Positions 1 to 7,230 of a stretch of DNA of 19,439 nt are shown piece after piece. Positions within the stretch are counted from its first letter, which is position 1. Each line of letters begins with the position of its first letter. Source of the DNA: CAWUJT01 sp963922715 (GTDB lineage: Bacteria; Pseudomonadota; Alphaproteobacteria; Rhodobacterales; Rhodobacteraceae); NCBI GenBank assembly GCA_963922715.1, contig CAWUJT010000036.1, positions 1 through 19,439 on the forward strand. Direction: 5' to 3'. Made by a program: the position numbers and the translations under genes. The notes beneath the pieces are model-generated. The model did no database searches. It saw nothing but the letters and a program-made list of their open reading frames with translations, and had not been told where the DNA came from.

Positions 1-4
1 GCTC

Positions 5-448
5 ATGATTAAAATTCTGCTTTTGAACGGCCCTAATCTCAATCTCATCGGAACACGTGAACCTGACATCTATGGCACGGAAACCCTTGAAAGCATTGTA
101 AACAACCTCACAGCACTCGGCAAAGACCTACAGGCAGACTTAACCGCACAGCAGTTCAACAGCGAAGGCGATTTAATTGATGCGCTACACAATGCCCGCT
201 TCACACAAAACGGTGTGATACTGAATGCGGGCGCTTATACCCATACATCCATTGCCCTGCGGGATGCGGTCTCTGCCATAGACTTGCCGGTGATCGAAGT
301 GCATCTGTCCAATGTCCATGCGCGCGAACCGTTTCGGCATCACTCTATGATCGCGGCGGGTTGTTTGGGTGTCATCGCGGGGTTTGGGGCTAGAAGTTAT
401 GACTATGCGCTCAGAGCACTGATTGATCATTTGAACAACGCGTCTTGA
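5..448 (+). CDS. aroQ: 3-dehydroquinate dehydratase, type II
   Basis: This enzyme dehydrates 3-dehydroquinate to 3-dehydroshikimate, the third step of the cytoplasmic shikimate pathway to aromatic amino acids. The 147-residue length is normal for the small dodecameric type II family. The N-terminal NGPNLNLIGTREPDIYG block carries the active-site Arg18 and Tyr23. It is followed by NAGAYTHTS near residue 75 and EVHLSNVHAREPFRHHS near residue 98, which holds the catalytic His and substrate-binding residues. The ATG lies four bases from the left edge, so its ribosome site and promoter are not visible. Its last 22 bases overlap the 3' end of scpB on the opposite strand, leaving no room for a dedicated terminator. 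Family assignment is secure. Confidence 0.97.
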   Translation: MIKILLLNGPNLNLIGTREPDIYGTETLESIVNNLTALGKDLQADLTAQQFNSEGDLIDALHNARFTQNGVILNAGAYTHTSIALRDAVSAIDLPVIEVHLSNVHAREPFRHHSMIAAGCLGVIAGFGARSYDYALRALIDHLNNAS

Positions 449-1056
449 GTGTCCACGTCAGAAACCTCATCCGCCGCTGCATTCGGCACGGGACGATTCT
501 CCAACAGCCCTGCTGCCCTCAGCTCTGCAAGACCAGGCAGGTCATTGGTTGAACTGAGACCAAAATGATCCAAAAACCGCTCTGTCACCATGAATGTCAC
601 CGGACGCCCCGGGGTCATTTTACGTTTGCCCAGCCGGATCCATTCCAATTCAAGCAGTTGATCCAATGTGCCTTTTGAGGTTGAAACCCCACGGATTTCC
701 TCGATTTCCGCCCGTGTCACAGGTTGATGATAGGCAATAATCGCCAGCGTTTCCGTGGCCGCCCGCGACAACTTGCGAACCTCTTCGATTTCCTGCGTCA
801 TCAAATAGCCCAGATCAGGGGCTGTGCGAAACGCCCAAGCGCCGCCAACACAAGCCAGCGTGACCCCCCTGCCCTGATACCGCCGCTTGAGACCGTCCAA
901 AGCGATCTTGGCCTCACACCCATGGGGCATGCGGGCTTGTAACGTGGCGATGCTCAATGGCGTTTGAGAGGCAAACAGCAACGCCTCCACCATGCGCTCT
1001 TGTTCCGCCATGGGGGGGGCTTCAAACAGGCTTTGCGGCTGATCGGTGTCATTCAT
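427..1056 (-). CDS. scpB: Segregation and condensation protein B
   Basis: ScpB is the winged-helix (kite) subunit of the SMC-ScpAB condensin-like complex that compacts and helps segregate the chromosome. The protein starts AEQERMVEALLFASQTPLS after a short leader. It continues with the family block around SRAATETLAIIAYHQPVTRAEIEEIRGV (quoted in parts: ETLAIIAYHQPVTR, EIEEIRGV) and the GRPVTFMVTERFLDHFGL segment. I chose the ATG at 1056 (209 residues) over the longest frame starting at 1098. It has GAGG seven bases upstream and overlaps the scpA stop by only 8 bases. The C-terminal 30 or so residues look poorly conserved and acidic. It is the last gene of the minus-strand run and meets aroQ tail to tail. 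Confidence 0.93.
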   Translation of the reverse strand: MNDTDQPQSLFEAPPMAEQERMVEALLFASQTPLSIATLQARMPHGCEAKIALDGLKRRYQGRGVTLACVGGAWAFRTAPDLGYLMTQEIEEVRKLSRAATETLAIIAYHQPVTRAEIEEIRGVSTSKGTLDQLLELEWIRLGKRKMTPGRPVTFMVTERFLDHFGLSSTNDLPGLAELRAAGLLENRPVPNAAADEVSDVDTQDALFK

Positions 1057-1831
1057 CTGTTGACCTCGTGCGTATGTGAAGGGGCGCGAAACTTTCACTT
1101 TGGTGCAACTCTATGTGTCCAGATTTTGTCAACTCCAGACTGGCCGCAAATGTGGAGGCTGTCGCGCTGCGACATTTGTTTGGATTTTCCTGCCAATCAG
1201 CTGGCAGAAAGTGCCTCAAATCCGTCCAGTCCAACGTTTCTGACAAGAACGGTTTGAGCAGATTAAGCGCATCATCAATGGCTAGAAAGTCTGTACGATC
1301 AAAGGCATAGGGGGTGAAGTTATCTTTTGTGCGGATATGCGCATAGCCTTGCATCAGATCAAGAAGCGTTGCTTTGTAGCGTATCTCCCGCGTTTTACTG
1401 TAGCTTTCGGGCATTCCCCGCGCAAAGCGCTGCACCCCCAATCGGTCTCGCGCCATCAGCTGTGCGGCAGCGGTCCGCATGGCTTCCAAGCGCTCCAGTT
1501 GAAACGCCAGGTGCGCGGCCAACTCCTCCCCCGAAGGGCCCTGTTGTGCGGGATCAGGGGGGAGCAGCAATTTTGATTTGAGGTAGGCTAACCAAGCCGC
1601 CATCACCAAATAATCGGCAGCTAACTCAAGTCTTATGGCGCGGGCTTTCTCGATAAAGCTGAGATATTGTTGGGCCAGTTGCAGAACGGAAATGCGGCGC
1701 AGATCAACCTTTTGGGTGCGAGACAGGGTCAAAAGCAGATCAAGCGGTCCCTCAAATCCGTCAATATCAACGATCAAAGCGTCCTGGAGAGTGCTGTCGT
1801 CTGGTACTGACTCTGAGGTGTACTCTGACAT
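1049..1831 (-). CDS. scpA: Segregation and condensation protein A
   Basis: ScpA is the kleisin subunit that bridges SMC heads and binds ScpB in the bacterial condensin complex. The N-terminal family signature DGFEGPLDLLLTLSRTQKVD (residues 24-43) is clear. It is followed by DLRRISVLQLAQQYLSFI, helical segments including ADYLVMAAWLAYLKSKLLLPP near residue 90, and a C-terminal winged-helix region. At 260 residues it is of normal length. The ATG is preceded by a strong AAGGGG ribosome site and shares one base with the nagZ stop (TGATG), so the two are probably translationally coupled. It overlaps scpB by 8 bases at the other end, as expected for partners made together. Confidence 0.95.
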   Translation of the reverse strand: MSEYTSESVPDDSTLQDALIVDIDGFEGPLDLLLTLSRTQKVDLRRISVLQLAQQYLSFIEKARAIRLELAADYLVMAAWLAYLKSKLLLPPDPAQQGPSGEELAAHLAFQLERLEAMRTAAAQLMARDRLGVQRFARGMPESYSKTREIRYKATLLDLMQGYAHIRTKDNFTPYAFDRTDFLAIDDALNLLKPFLSETLDWTDLRHFLPADWQENPNKCRSATASTFAASLELTKSGHIELHQSESFAPLHIRTRSTDE

Positions 1832-2835
1832 CAGATCCCCTTGATCATCGCATCGTATTCAGCGGTCAGAGCAGACAGATCCGCCTCTTGCGATGTTCTG
1901 AGCCGAAGCGCTGCCTCCGCTTTGTGGCGTTGCGCTTGGGACAGAACAGGCACATGGGAGATGATTTCGTGCATGTCTTCTTGCCGACCATTGCAATGCA
2001 AAATGAGGTCACAGCCTGCCTTTAGACTTGCCTGTGTACGCTCTGCCAGCGTGCCAGAGAGTGCTTGCATCGACAGGTCATCTGTCATGAGTAATCCTGT
2101 AAAACCAATGTTTTGTCTGACGTACTTAATCACATCTGCGGATGTTGTTGCCGGGGCGTTGCGATCAAGGGCCTCATAGACGACATGCGCCGTCATTCCT
2201 AAAGGCAGGTCGTTGAGATCACGAAAGGGCGCGAAATCTGCGGATTCCAACTGTGCCAAGGTTGCAGAGACATGCGGCAGCGCGATATGACTATCGACCG
2301 TGGCTTTGCCATGACCCGGGATATGTTTTAACACCGGCAGCACGCCCCCCGCCAGGGTTCCGTCTGCATTCGCGCGGGCCACTGCGCTCACAGCCTTGGC
2401 GGTTGTGCCATAGGTGCGATTGCGCAGTATGGAATGGGTCTGTGGCGTGGCAATATCCGCCAGCGGAGTACAATTGCCGTCGATGCCCAGCGCCCGCAAC
2501 TCCGCTGCGATAAGGCGGGCCCGCAACCACATGGCCCGTGTGGCGTGTTCGCCTAAATGTTCCGATTGATCCAGCGCCGGAGGATAGCAGCGCGCCAAAG
2601 GTGGCTTCAGGCGACTCACCCGCCCGCCTTCTTGGTCAATGAAAATGGGCGCATCCCATCCGACGGTCGCCCGCAACGCCTCTGTCAAACCGCGCAATTG
2701 ATCCGCGTTTTGAATGTTGCGATCAAACAGGATGAAACCCCAGGGCTGCGCCTCGGCGAAAAATGAGGCTTCAAGCTTTGTAAGACGAAGCCCCTGGCAT
2801 CCAAGAATTACGGCGCGTGTGTTTGCAGCACTCAT
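1831..2835 (-). CDS. nagZ: Beta-N-acetylhexosaminidase (GH3)
   Basis: NagZ is a cytoplasmic glycoside hydrolase of family 3 that removes N-acetylglucosamine from anhydromuropeptides during cell-wall recycling. In many proteobacteria its products feed beta-lactamase induction. Visible motifs are FIDQEGGRVSRL (Asp67), the GH3 NagZ signature KHIPGHG-x4-DSH (Lys170, His171, Asp181, His183), and TDDLSMQAL, where Asp252 is the expected nucleophile. At 334 residues it has the usual single-domain length and lacks a signal peptide, which fits cytoplasmic action. The ATG overlaps the stop of the upstream SPOR gene by ATGA. No good ribosome site is visible, so coupling is likely. Confidence 0.95.
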   Translation of the reverse strand: MSAANTRAVILGCQGLRLTKLEASFFAEAQPWGFILFDRNIQNADQLRGLTEALRATVGWDAPIFIDQEGGRVSRLKPPLARCYPPALDQSEHLGEHATRAMWLRARLIAAELRALGIDGNCTPLADIATPQTHSILRNRTYGTTAKAVSAVARANADGTLAGGVLPVLKHIPGHGKATVDSHIALPHVSATLAQLESADFAPFRDLNDLPLGMTAHVVYEALDRNAPATTSADVIKYVRQNIGFTGLLMTDDLSMQALSGTLAERTQASLKAGCDLILHCNGRQEDMHEIISHVPVLSQAQRHKAEAALRLRTSQEADLSALTAEYDAMIKGI

Positions 2836-3686
2836 CGCGCCACAACTGGGATACAGGCCACGTTACGGGCCAGAAACGCAGAACAGAATTGTCTTGCCTC
2901 TCTGGCTGTATCGAAATCTGCCACACGCAGCCGGTAGAATTGGCGCCCACTGGATGTTGCTTGCATAATCACCCGCTTTTTCCCAACCATATAGTCACCA
3001 AACTGGGCGAAAAGTTTATCCCACTCGCGCCGCGCGGTATCGGGATCATCAAACGCCCCTAGCTGCACGAGCCGTGTCCCAGGGGCGACATTCTCCGCAC
3101 TCAATTCCTCTGTGATCTGTACCTGTAGCTCTGACGTTGTGGTGTCTTGTACGACATCCCCAGGACGCGGCACAGGCCGCAAAGAGCGCGTAATGCCTGA
3201 GCTTGCGTCTGGCGTGGGTGTTGCGTCTGACACCGCGGCGGGCTGTTCGGGCTCTGATATAGGGGCAACAGGTTCTAAAACCGGCGAAGCCTCTGGCACA
3301 ACACTCGGTGCGGGCTCCGCCTCAATTTCAGTGACGGGGCTTTCTGGCACTGCAAGCGAGGCTTCCGTGGGCGCAAATGTAACAGTGTCGGGGGCGTCCG
3401 ATGCCACACCACCGGCACGAATTTCATTTACAGACAACCCTTGATAAGCCATCTGTGCACCTCCAGGATCATCGGGTTGCACGCGCATCGGCTCAGTCAT
3501 GGCGCGAATAACAGGCACGTCTGTGACATCTCGTAACACCAACTGCACTGCCCAAACAGCAAAACCGATAACCAAAACAAGAGAACAGAGCGCCCCAAGC
3601 CAGTTTGCAATACTCATGCTGTGTCCATAGGCCTGTCGCCTCTGATCCGGTTTTTGGGTCGTTTCAAAATACTCAAAATCAGCCAT
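2832..3686 (-). CDS. Membrane-anchored SPOR-domain protein
   Basis: This is a bitopic inner-membrane protein with a short cytoplasmic N-terminus, one membrane helix at about residues 28-50, and a long Pro/Ala/Glu/Ser-rich periplasmic linker (about 95-165). A C-terminal SPOR domain spans about 203-282 (RLVQLGAFDDPDTARREWDK to the end). SPOR domains bind glycan strands stripped of stem peptides and direct proteins to the division septum. A role in septal murein is inferred from this and from neighbouring nagZ. GGAGG eight bases upstream supports the ATG. The gene is coupled to nagZ by an ATGA overlap and lies 80 bases downstream of argS. The linker is low-complexity and probably disordered. I cannot assign it to FtsN or DedD by name. 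Confidence 0.88.
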   Translation of the reverse strand: MADFEYFETTQKPDQRRQAYGHSMSIANWLGALCSLVLVIGFAVWAVQLVLRDVTDVPVIRAMTEPMRVQPDDPGGAQMAYQGLSVNEIRAGGVASDAPDTVTFAPTEASLAVPESPVTEIEAEPAPSVVPEASPVLEPVAPISEPEQPAAVSDATPTPDASSGITRSLRPVPRPGDVVQDTTTSELQVQITEELSAENVAPGTRLVQLGAFDDPDTARREWDKLFAQFGDYMVGKKRVIMQATSSGRQFYRLRVADFDTAREARQFCSAFLARNVACIPVVAR

Positions 3687-3766
3687 GCCTGCCCTCCACC
3701 CTGTTCTATCTCAGAGTTGATACTGCTATCTTGCCACCGATCTGGATTTTTGTTTTCGCGATAAAC

Positions 3767-5512
3767 CTACCGCATTTCTTCAATCGGTTTGACACCTAAA
3801 ATACCTAATCCTGTGGAAATAACAACCGCGACGGCGCGCGCAAGGGCAATTTTTGCCTGTGTCACCCCCTCTTGACCATCCTGGAGGAAGCGTAAGCCGG
3901 GGGTTTCATTGCCCGCATTCCAATGCGCATGAAAGTCCGAGGCCAAATCATAGAGGTAAAACGCTATCCGATGCGGTTCATGTGTCCGGGCGGCAATGTC
4001 AACAAGCCGGGGCCATTCGGCCAGCTTCGCACAGAGCTTATGCTCCGCCGGATGATCCAGATGTGTTAAATCAGCGCCACAAAGATCGGCATCGGCCACA
4101 GAATATCCTGCCTTCAGAGCATGCCTTAGAACAGACTTCACCCGTGCATGGGCGTATTGCACATAATAGACGGGGTTGTCTTTTGATTGCTCCACCGCTT
4201 TGTCAAAGTCAAAGTCAAGCGGGGCATCATTCTTGCGGGTCAACATCATAAACCGCACAACATCGCGCCCAACCTCCGCGAGCAGATCTTGCACGGTGAT
4301 AAAGGTCCCGGCCCGCTTGGACATCTTGAACTCGACCCCGTTCTTGTAAAGCTTCACGATCTGGGCCAGCCGCACATCCAATAGCACCTGCCCGTCCGAC
4401 AGCGCCGCCACAGCCGCCTGCATCCGCTTTACATACCCGCCGTGATCGGCACCCAGCACATCGATCAACGCATCAGCCCCACGGGTGATTTTATCGTAGT
4501 GGTAGGCGATATCAGGCGCGAAATAGGCCCAAGTGCCGTCGGCCTTCTGCACCGGCCGGTCCTCATCATCGCCATAAGCGGTGGAGCGAAACAGCCATTG
4601 CGCCCGCGCCTGCCAATCCGCGGGCAGCTTGCCCTTGGGCGGCGGCAACTGCCCCCAATAGATCAACCCTTTGTCTTTCAGCGTCTCAATCGCCGCTTCA
4701 ATCCGCCCGGTGCCATACAAAGACGCCTCCGAGAAGAACACATCCATCGCAATGCCCAAAGCCGCCAGATCGGCCCGGATCAACGCCATCATCGCTGCGA
4801 TGGCAAAATCGCGCACCTCAAACAGCCAGATATCCTCGGGCTGATCGAGATAGGCCGCCCCCACCTTGGCCTTCAACGCCGCCCCCACGGGTTTCAGGTA
4901 ATCGCCGGGATAAGTACCTTCTGCAAAGTCAATGTCACGCCCATGGGCTTCCAGATAACGCAGGTAAACAGACCGCGCCAAAGTCTCCACCTGTGCGCCC
5001 CCGTCGTTGATGTAATACTCCCGCGTGACGTCAAAGCCCACAAACGCCAAGAGCGCGGCCAACGAATCGCCAAAGACGGCCCCGCGTGTGTGACCCACAT
5101 GCAGCGGGCCGGTGGGATTGGCCGAGACATATTCGATGTTGACGGTTTGACCCGCGCCGGTGTCGCTTTGCCCGTAGGCGGCCCCCTGCTTCAAAATCTC
5201 TGCAATCAGACTATGCCAGACCTGTGGCGCAAGATGGAGGTTCAAAAACCCCGGGCCTGCCACTTCGGCGCGGACGATCCGATCATCCTGCAACAAAATT
5301 TGCCGGAGCGCCGCCGCAATTTCGCGGGGTTTTTTCTGTGCGGCCTTAGCGATGACCATGGCGGCATTGGTGGCCATATCGCCATGGGCCGGATCGCGGG
5401 GCGGCTCCACCGTGACCTTCTCAAACTCCAGGCCTGGGGGGATCACCCCCTCCGCACAAAGTGTGTCGAGTGCAGCAAGCGTCACCGCTCGTATGTCCAC
5501 GAAAATATTCAT
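3767..5512 (-). CDS. argS: Arginyl-tRNA synthetase
   Basis: This class I aminoacyl-tRNA synthetase charges tRNA-Arg in the cytoplasm. At 581 residues it matches the family length. The N-terminal additional domain covers about residues 1-110. The HIGH-type motif appears as HVGH at 138-141 within VSANPTGPLHVGHTRGAVFG. The KMSKS-type loop appears as KMSKR at 396-400, preceded by LYKNGVEF. The DALR anticodon-binding domain, with VQYAHARV near 451, ends in GLGILGVKPIEEM. A KMSKR-type loop is common in bacterial ArgRS and is not a defect. The ATG at 5512 has only a weak AAGAG-like ribosome site. Just upstream in the leader is a 40-base imperfect hairpin. The gene lies 161 bases downstream of dgt and 80 bases upstream of the SPOR gene, on the same strand. 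Confidence 0.97.
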   Translation of the reverse strand: MNIFVDIRAVTLAALDTLCAEGVIPPGLEFEKVTVEPPRDPAHGDMATNAAMVIAKAAQKKPREIAAALRQILLQDDRIVRAEVAGPGFLNLHLAPQVWHSLIAEILKQGAAYGQSDTGAGQTVNIEYVSANPTGPLHVGHTRGAVFGDSLAALLAFVGFDVTREYYINDGGAQVETLARSVYLRYLEAHGRDIDFAEGTYPGDYLKPVGAALKAKVGAAYLDQPEDIWLFEVRDFAIAAMMALIRADLAALGIAMDVFFSEASLYGTGRIEAAIETLKDKGLIYWGQLPPPKGKLPADWQARAQWLFRSTAYGDDEDRPVQKADGTWAYFAPDIAYHYDKITRGADALIDVLGADHGGYVKRMQAAVAALSDGQVLLDVRLAQIVKLYKNGVEFKMSKRAGTFITVQDLLAEVGRDVVRFMMLTRKNDAPLDFDFDKAVEQSKDNPVYYVQYAHARVKSVLRHALKAGYSVADADLCGADLTHLDHPAEHKLCAKLAEWPRLVDIAARTHEPHRIAFYLYDLASDFHAHWNAGNETPGLRFLQDGQEGVTQAKIALARAVAVVISTGLGILGVKPIEEMR

Positions 5513-5524
5513 CTCTTAGGTCCC

Positions 5525-5564
5525 CACATCTGCAGAGCTTTCTGAGCCGAAAGCGCAAGATGTG
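5525..5564 (-). promoter_or_regulatory. Imperfect hairpin in argS leader
   Basis: Nested inverted repeats lie immediately upstream of argS. The outer arms CACATCT (5525-5531) and AGATGTG (5558-5564) pair perfectly. The inner arms GCTTTC (5537-5542) and GAAAGC (5549-5554) pair perfectly around a 6-base loop. Two further G-C pairs are possible between the arm pairs. On the argS mRNA this hairpin would end 12 bases before the start codon, next to the ribosome site. It has no T tract, so it is not a terminator. A role in argS translation or mRNA stability is inference. Confidence 0.45.
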
Positions 5565-5599
5565 CAAGTGATGAAGGGCATGGCTTAGAGGAGAAAGGT

Positions 5600-5637
5600 T
5601 TTTGGTATTACATCTGATCACCACTGGTGGACCAAAA
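5600..5637. repeat. Nested inverted repeat downstream of dgt
   Basis: The outer arms TTTTGGT (5600-5606) and ACCAAAA (5631-5637) enclose an inner palindrome CACCACTGGTG (5619-5629). On the plus strand a run of six to seven T follows a few bases later (5644-5649). On the dgt strand no T run follows. It could be an mRNA-stabilising structure, an operator for argS, or a terminator against plus-strand transcription. The sequence does not decide. Confidence 0.4.
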
Positions 5638-5673
5638 CAATACTTTTTTAACGCAAAACAAAGACATAATAGA

Positions 5674-6813
5674 TTAGGCCCCGTGAAAGCGCGCCTGTTG
5701 TTGCAGCGCAAAGCGATCTGTCATCCCCGCGATATAATCCGTGACGATGCGCGCCAGCATCGTGTCCGTGTGCGCGGCGGCGATGCGGTCTTGCCAGGTC
5801 TCGGGCAGGTGGTCCTGGTTCTGCATATAGATCGGGAACAGATCCCGCAGCACCTCGGTCACCTCGGTGCGAATCGCCACCACGTTCGGCGCGCGGTACA
5901 TCTTGGTGAATAAAAACGCGCGGATCTCTTGCAGGTCGCGCCACAACCCGTCTGAGAACGCCACCATCGGCCGTCCCGCGTTGCGAATATCGGCGACGGT
6001 TTCCGGGGCAAGGTCGGTCAGGTTGCGCTGGGCCACGGTGATCACATCTTTGACCAAAAGGCCAAAAAACCGCCGCAGGGCTTCATGGCGGCGGCGATGG
6101 GAATCAAGGCCCGGGTAACGCGTATCAACAGCGGCGAAACAGGTCCCCAGGATGGGCAGGTCGCGCAGCTCATCCTCGGTAAACAAGCCGGCGCGCAGCC
6201 CATCCAAAAGGTCATGGTTGTTGTAGGCGATGTCATCAGAGAGCGCGGCCACCTGTGCCTCGGCACTGGCATGGGTGTGCAGCTCCAGGTTGTGGCGGGC
6301 GTTGTACTCGGCCAGGGCATAGGGGATAACGCCGGTGACCGGGCCATTGTGTTTTGCAATGCCTTCAAGGGTTTCCCAGGTGAGGTTCACGCCATCCCAT
6401 TCAGCGTAATGCCGCTCTAGTTGGGTGACAATGCGCACGGCCTGGGCGTTATGGTCAAAGCCGCCGTAGGGCTGCATCAGAGCGTCGAGCGCTTCTTCAC
6501 CGGTGTGGCCAAACGGCGGGTGACCCAGGTCATGGGCCAGGGCCACGGCCTCGGTCAGGTCGGGGTTGAGGTGGAGCGCGTTTGCGATGGTGCGGGCGAC
6601 TTGTGCCACTTCAATCGAATGGGTCAGCCGGGTGCGGAAATAATCGCCCTCGTGTTCGATGAACACTTGTGTTTTATGTTTCAGACGCCGAAAGGCAGAG
6701 GCATGGACGATGCGGTCCTTGTCCCGTTGGAAACAAGTGCGATAAGTGCTTTCAGGCTCTGAATAGAGCCGCCCGCGACTTTTGGCGGGATCTGACGCAT
6801 AATGGACCGACAT
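5674..6813 (-). CDS. dgt: Deoxyguanosinetriphosphate triphosphohydrolase-like protein
   Basis: This HD-domain dNTP triphosphohydrolase hydrolyses dGTP or related dNTPs to the nucleoside and triphosphate, and is thought to control dNTP pools. The HD metal site is visible: TRLTHSIEVAQ (His65, counting from the chosen start), AHDLGHPPFGHTGEEALD (His94-Asp95), FDHNAQAVRI, and a later LSDDIAYNNHDLLDG. I chose the ATG at 6813 (379 residues, usual for the short Dgt-like type). AGGACAG lies just upstream, and the longer frame to 6888 would run into the divergent gene. The protein begins MSVHYASDPAKSRGRLYSEP, a typical opening for this subfamily. It heads the minus-strand run toward argS. Substrate preference cannot be read from sequence. 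Confidence 0.93.
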   Translation of the reverse strand: MSVHYASDPAKSRGRLYSEPESTYRTCFQRDKDRIVHASAFRRLKHKTQVFIEHEGDYFRTRLTHSIEVAQVARTIANALHLNPDLTEAVALAHDLGHPPFGHTGEEALDALMQPYGGFDHNAQAVRIVTQLERHYAEWDGVNLTWETLEGIAKHNGPVTGVIPYALAEYNARHNLELHTHASAEAQVAALSDDIAYNNHDLLDGLRAGLFTEDELRDLPILGTCFAAVDTRYPGLDSHRRRHEALRRFFGLLVKDVITVAQRNLTDLAPETVADIRNAGRPMVAFSDGLWRDLQEIRAFLFTKMYRAPNVVAIRTEVTEVLRDLFPIYMQNQDHLPETWQDRIAAAHTDTMLARIVTDYIAGMTDRFALQQQARFHGA

Positions 6814-6826
6814 GGGCTGTCCTATC

Positions 6827-6855
6827 TTGTTCAAACGCATGCTGACATTTATATT
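6827..6855 (+). promoter_or_regulatory. Sigma-70-like promoter for erpA-like gene
   Basis: The element reads TTGTTC at 6827-6832, a 17-base spacer, then TATATT at 6850-6855, giving a start near 6862. The -10 matches five of six consensus positions and the -35 only three. It sits in the 68-base divergent region shared with dgt. I see no clear Fe-S or iron-responsive palindrome in it. AAGGA at 6869-6873 is the ribosome site for the downstream ATG at 6882. Confidence 0.5.
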
Positions 6856-6881
6856 ATCCCAGTAACCTAAGGAAGACTCGT

Positions 6882-7211
6882 ATGACATTGACCCTGCCCC
6901 CGACTGTCACGGACCGCGCGTTTGCGCGCCTTTCGGAAATTGGCGCCAGCCAAGAGGGAAAGGGCCTGCGGGTGGCGGTTGAAGGCGGCGGCTGTTCGGG
7001 GTTTCAGTACAACATCACGCTCGACAGTCCGATGGCAGAGGACACGGTGCTCGAGGGCAGCGGCGAGAAAGTCGTGATCGACAAAGTGTCTCTGCCGTTT
7101 TTGGCGAATGCGGTGATTGATTTCAAAGAAGAGATCATCGGTGCCCGTTTTACCATCGACAATCCCAATGCGGCCAGTTCTTGTGGCTGTGGGGTAAGCT
7201 TTTCGATGTGA
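6882..7211 (+). CDS. erpA: A-type Fe-S cluster carrier, ErpA/IscA family
   Basis: A-type carriers accept iron-sulfur clusters from scaffold proteins and pass them to target enzymes in the cytoplasm. The 109-residue protein has the three invariant cysteines: Cys38 in GGGCSGFQY, and Cys101 and Cys103 in the C-terminal SSCGCGVSFSM. The length and the C-terminal CGCG motif fit the HesB/IscA/ErpA family well. A strong AAGGA ribosome site precedes the ATG. Only 19 bases separate it from xth, so the two are probably co-transcribed. It lies away from any suf or isc operon, which favours a general carrier of the ErpA type, but IscA and ErpA cannot be separated with certainty by eye. Confidence 0.9.
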   Translation: MTLTLPPTVTDRAFARLSEIGASQEGKGLRVAVEGGGCSGFQYNITLDSPMAEDTVLEGSGEKVVIDKVSLPFLANAVIDFKEEIIGARFTIDNPNAASSCGCGVSFSM

Positions 7212-7230
7212 TGTTGGCCGCGTCTCATCC

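Larger units (their letters stand above)
5513..5673. other. 161-base gap between dgt and argS
   Basis: This gap separates the dgt stop from the argS start. It holds two inverted-repeat structures, listed separately at 5525-5564 and 5600-5637. It also has an AT-rich stretch next to dgt. I see no open frame, tRNA or clear sigma-70 promoter here. argS may therefore be read through from dgt or use a promoter I cannot recognise. Confidence 0.6.

Noticed and set aside
1057..1098. Longer N-terminus for scpB
   Set aside because: It would overlap scpA by 50 bases; the internal ATG at 1056 has a good GAGG ribosome site and a minimal overlap.
4442..5545. 367-codon open frame on the plus strand opposite argS
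   Set aside because: It is an antisense shadow of argS, with composition typical of a reversed GC-rich gene, no family motif and no ribosome site of note; argS has all class I motifs.
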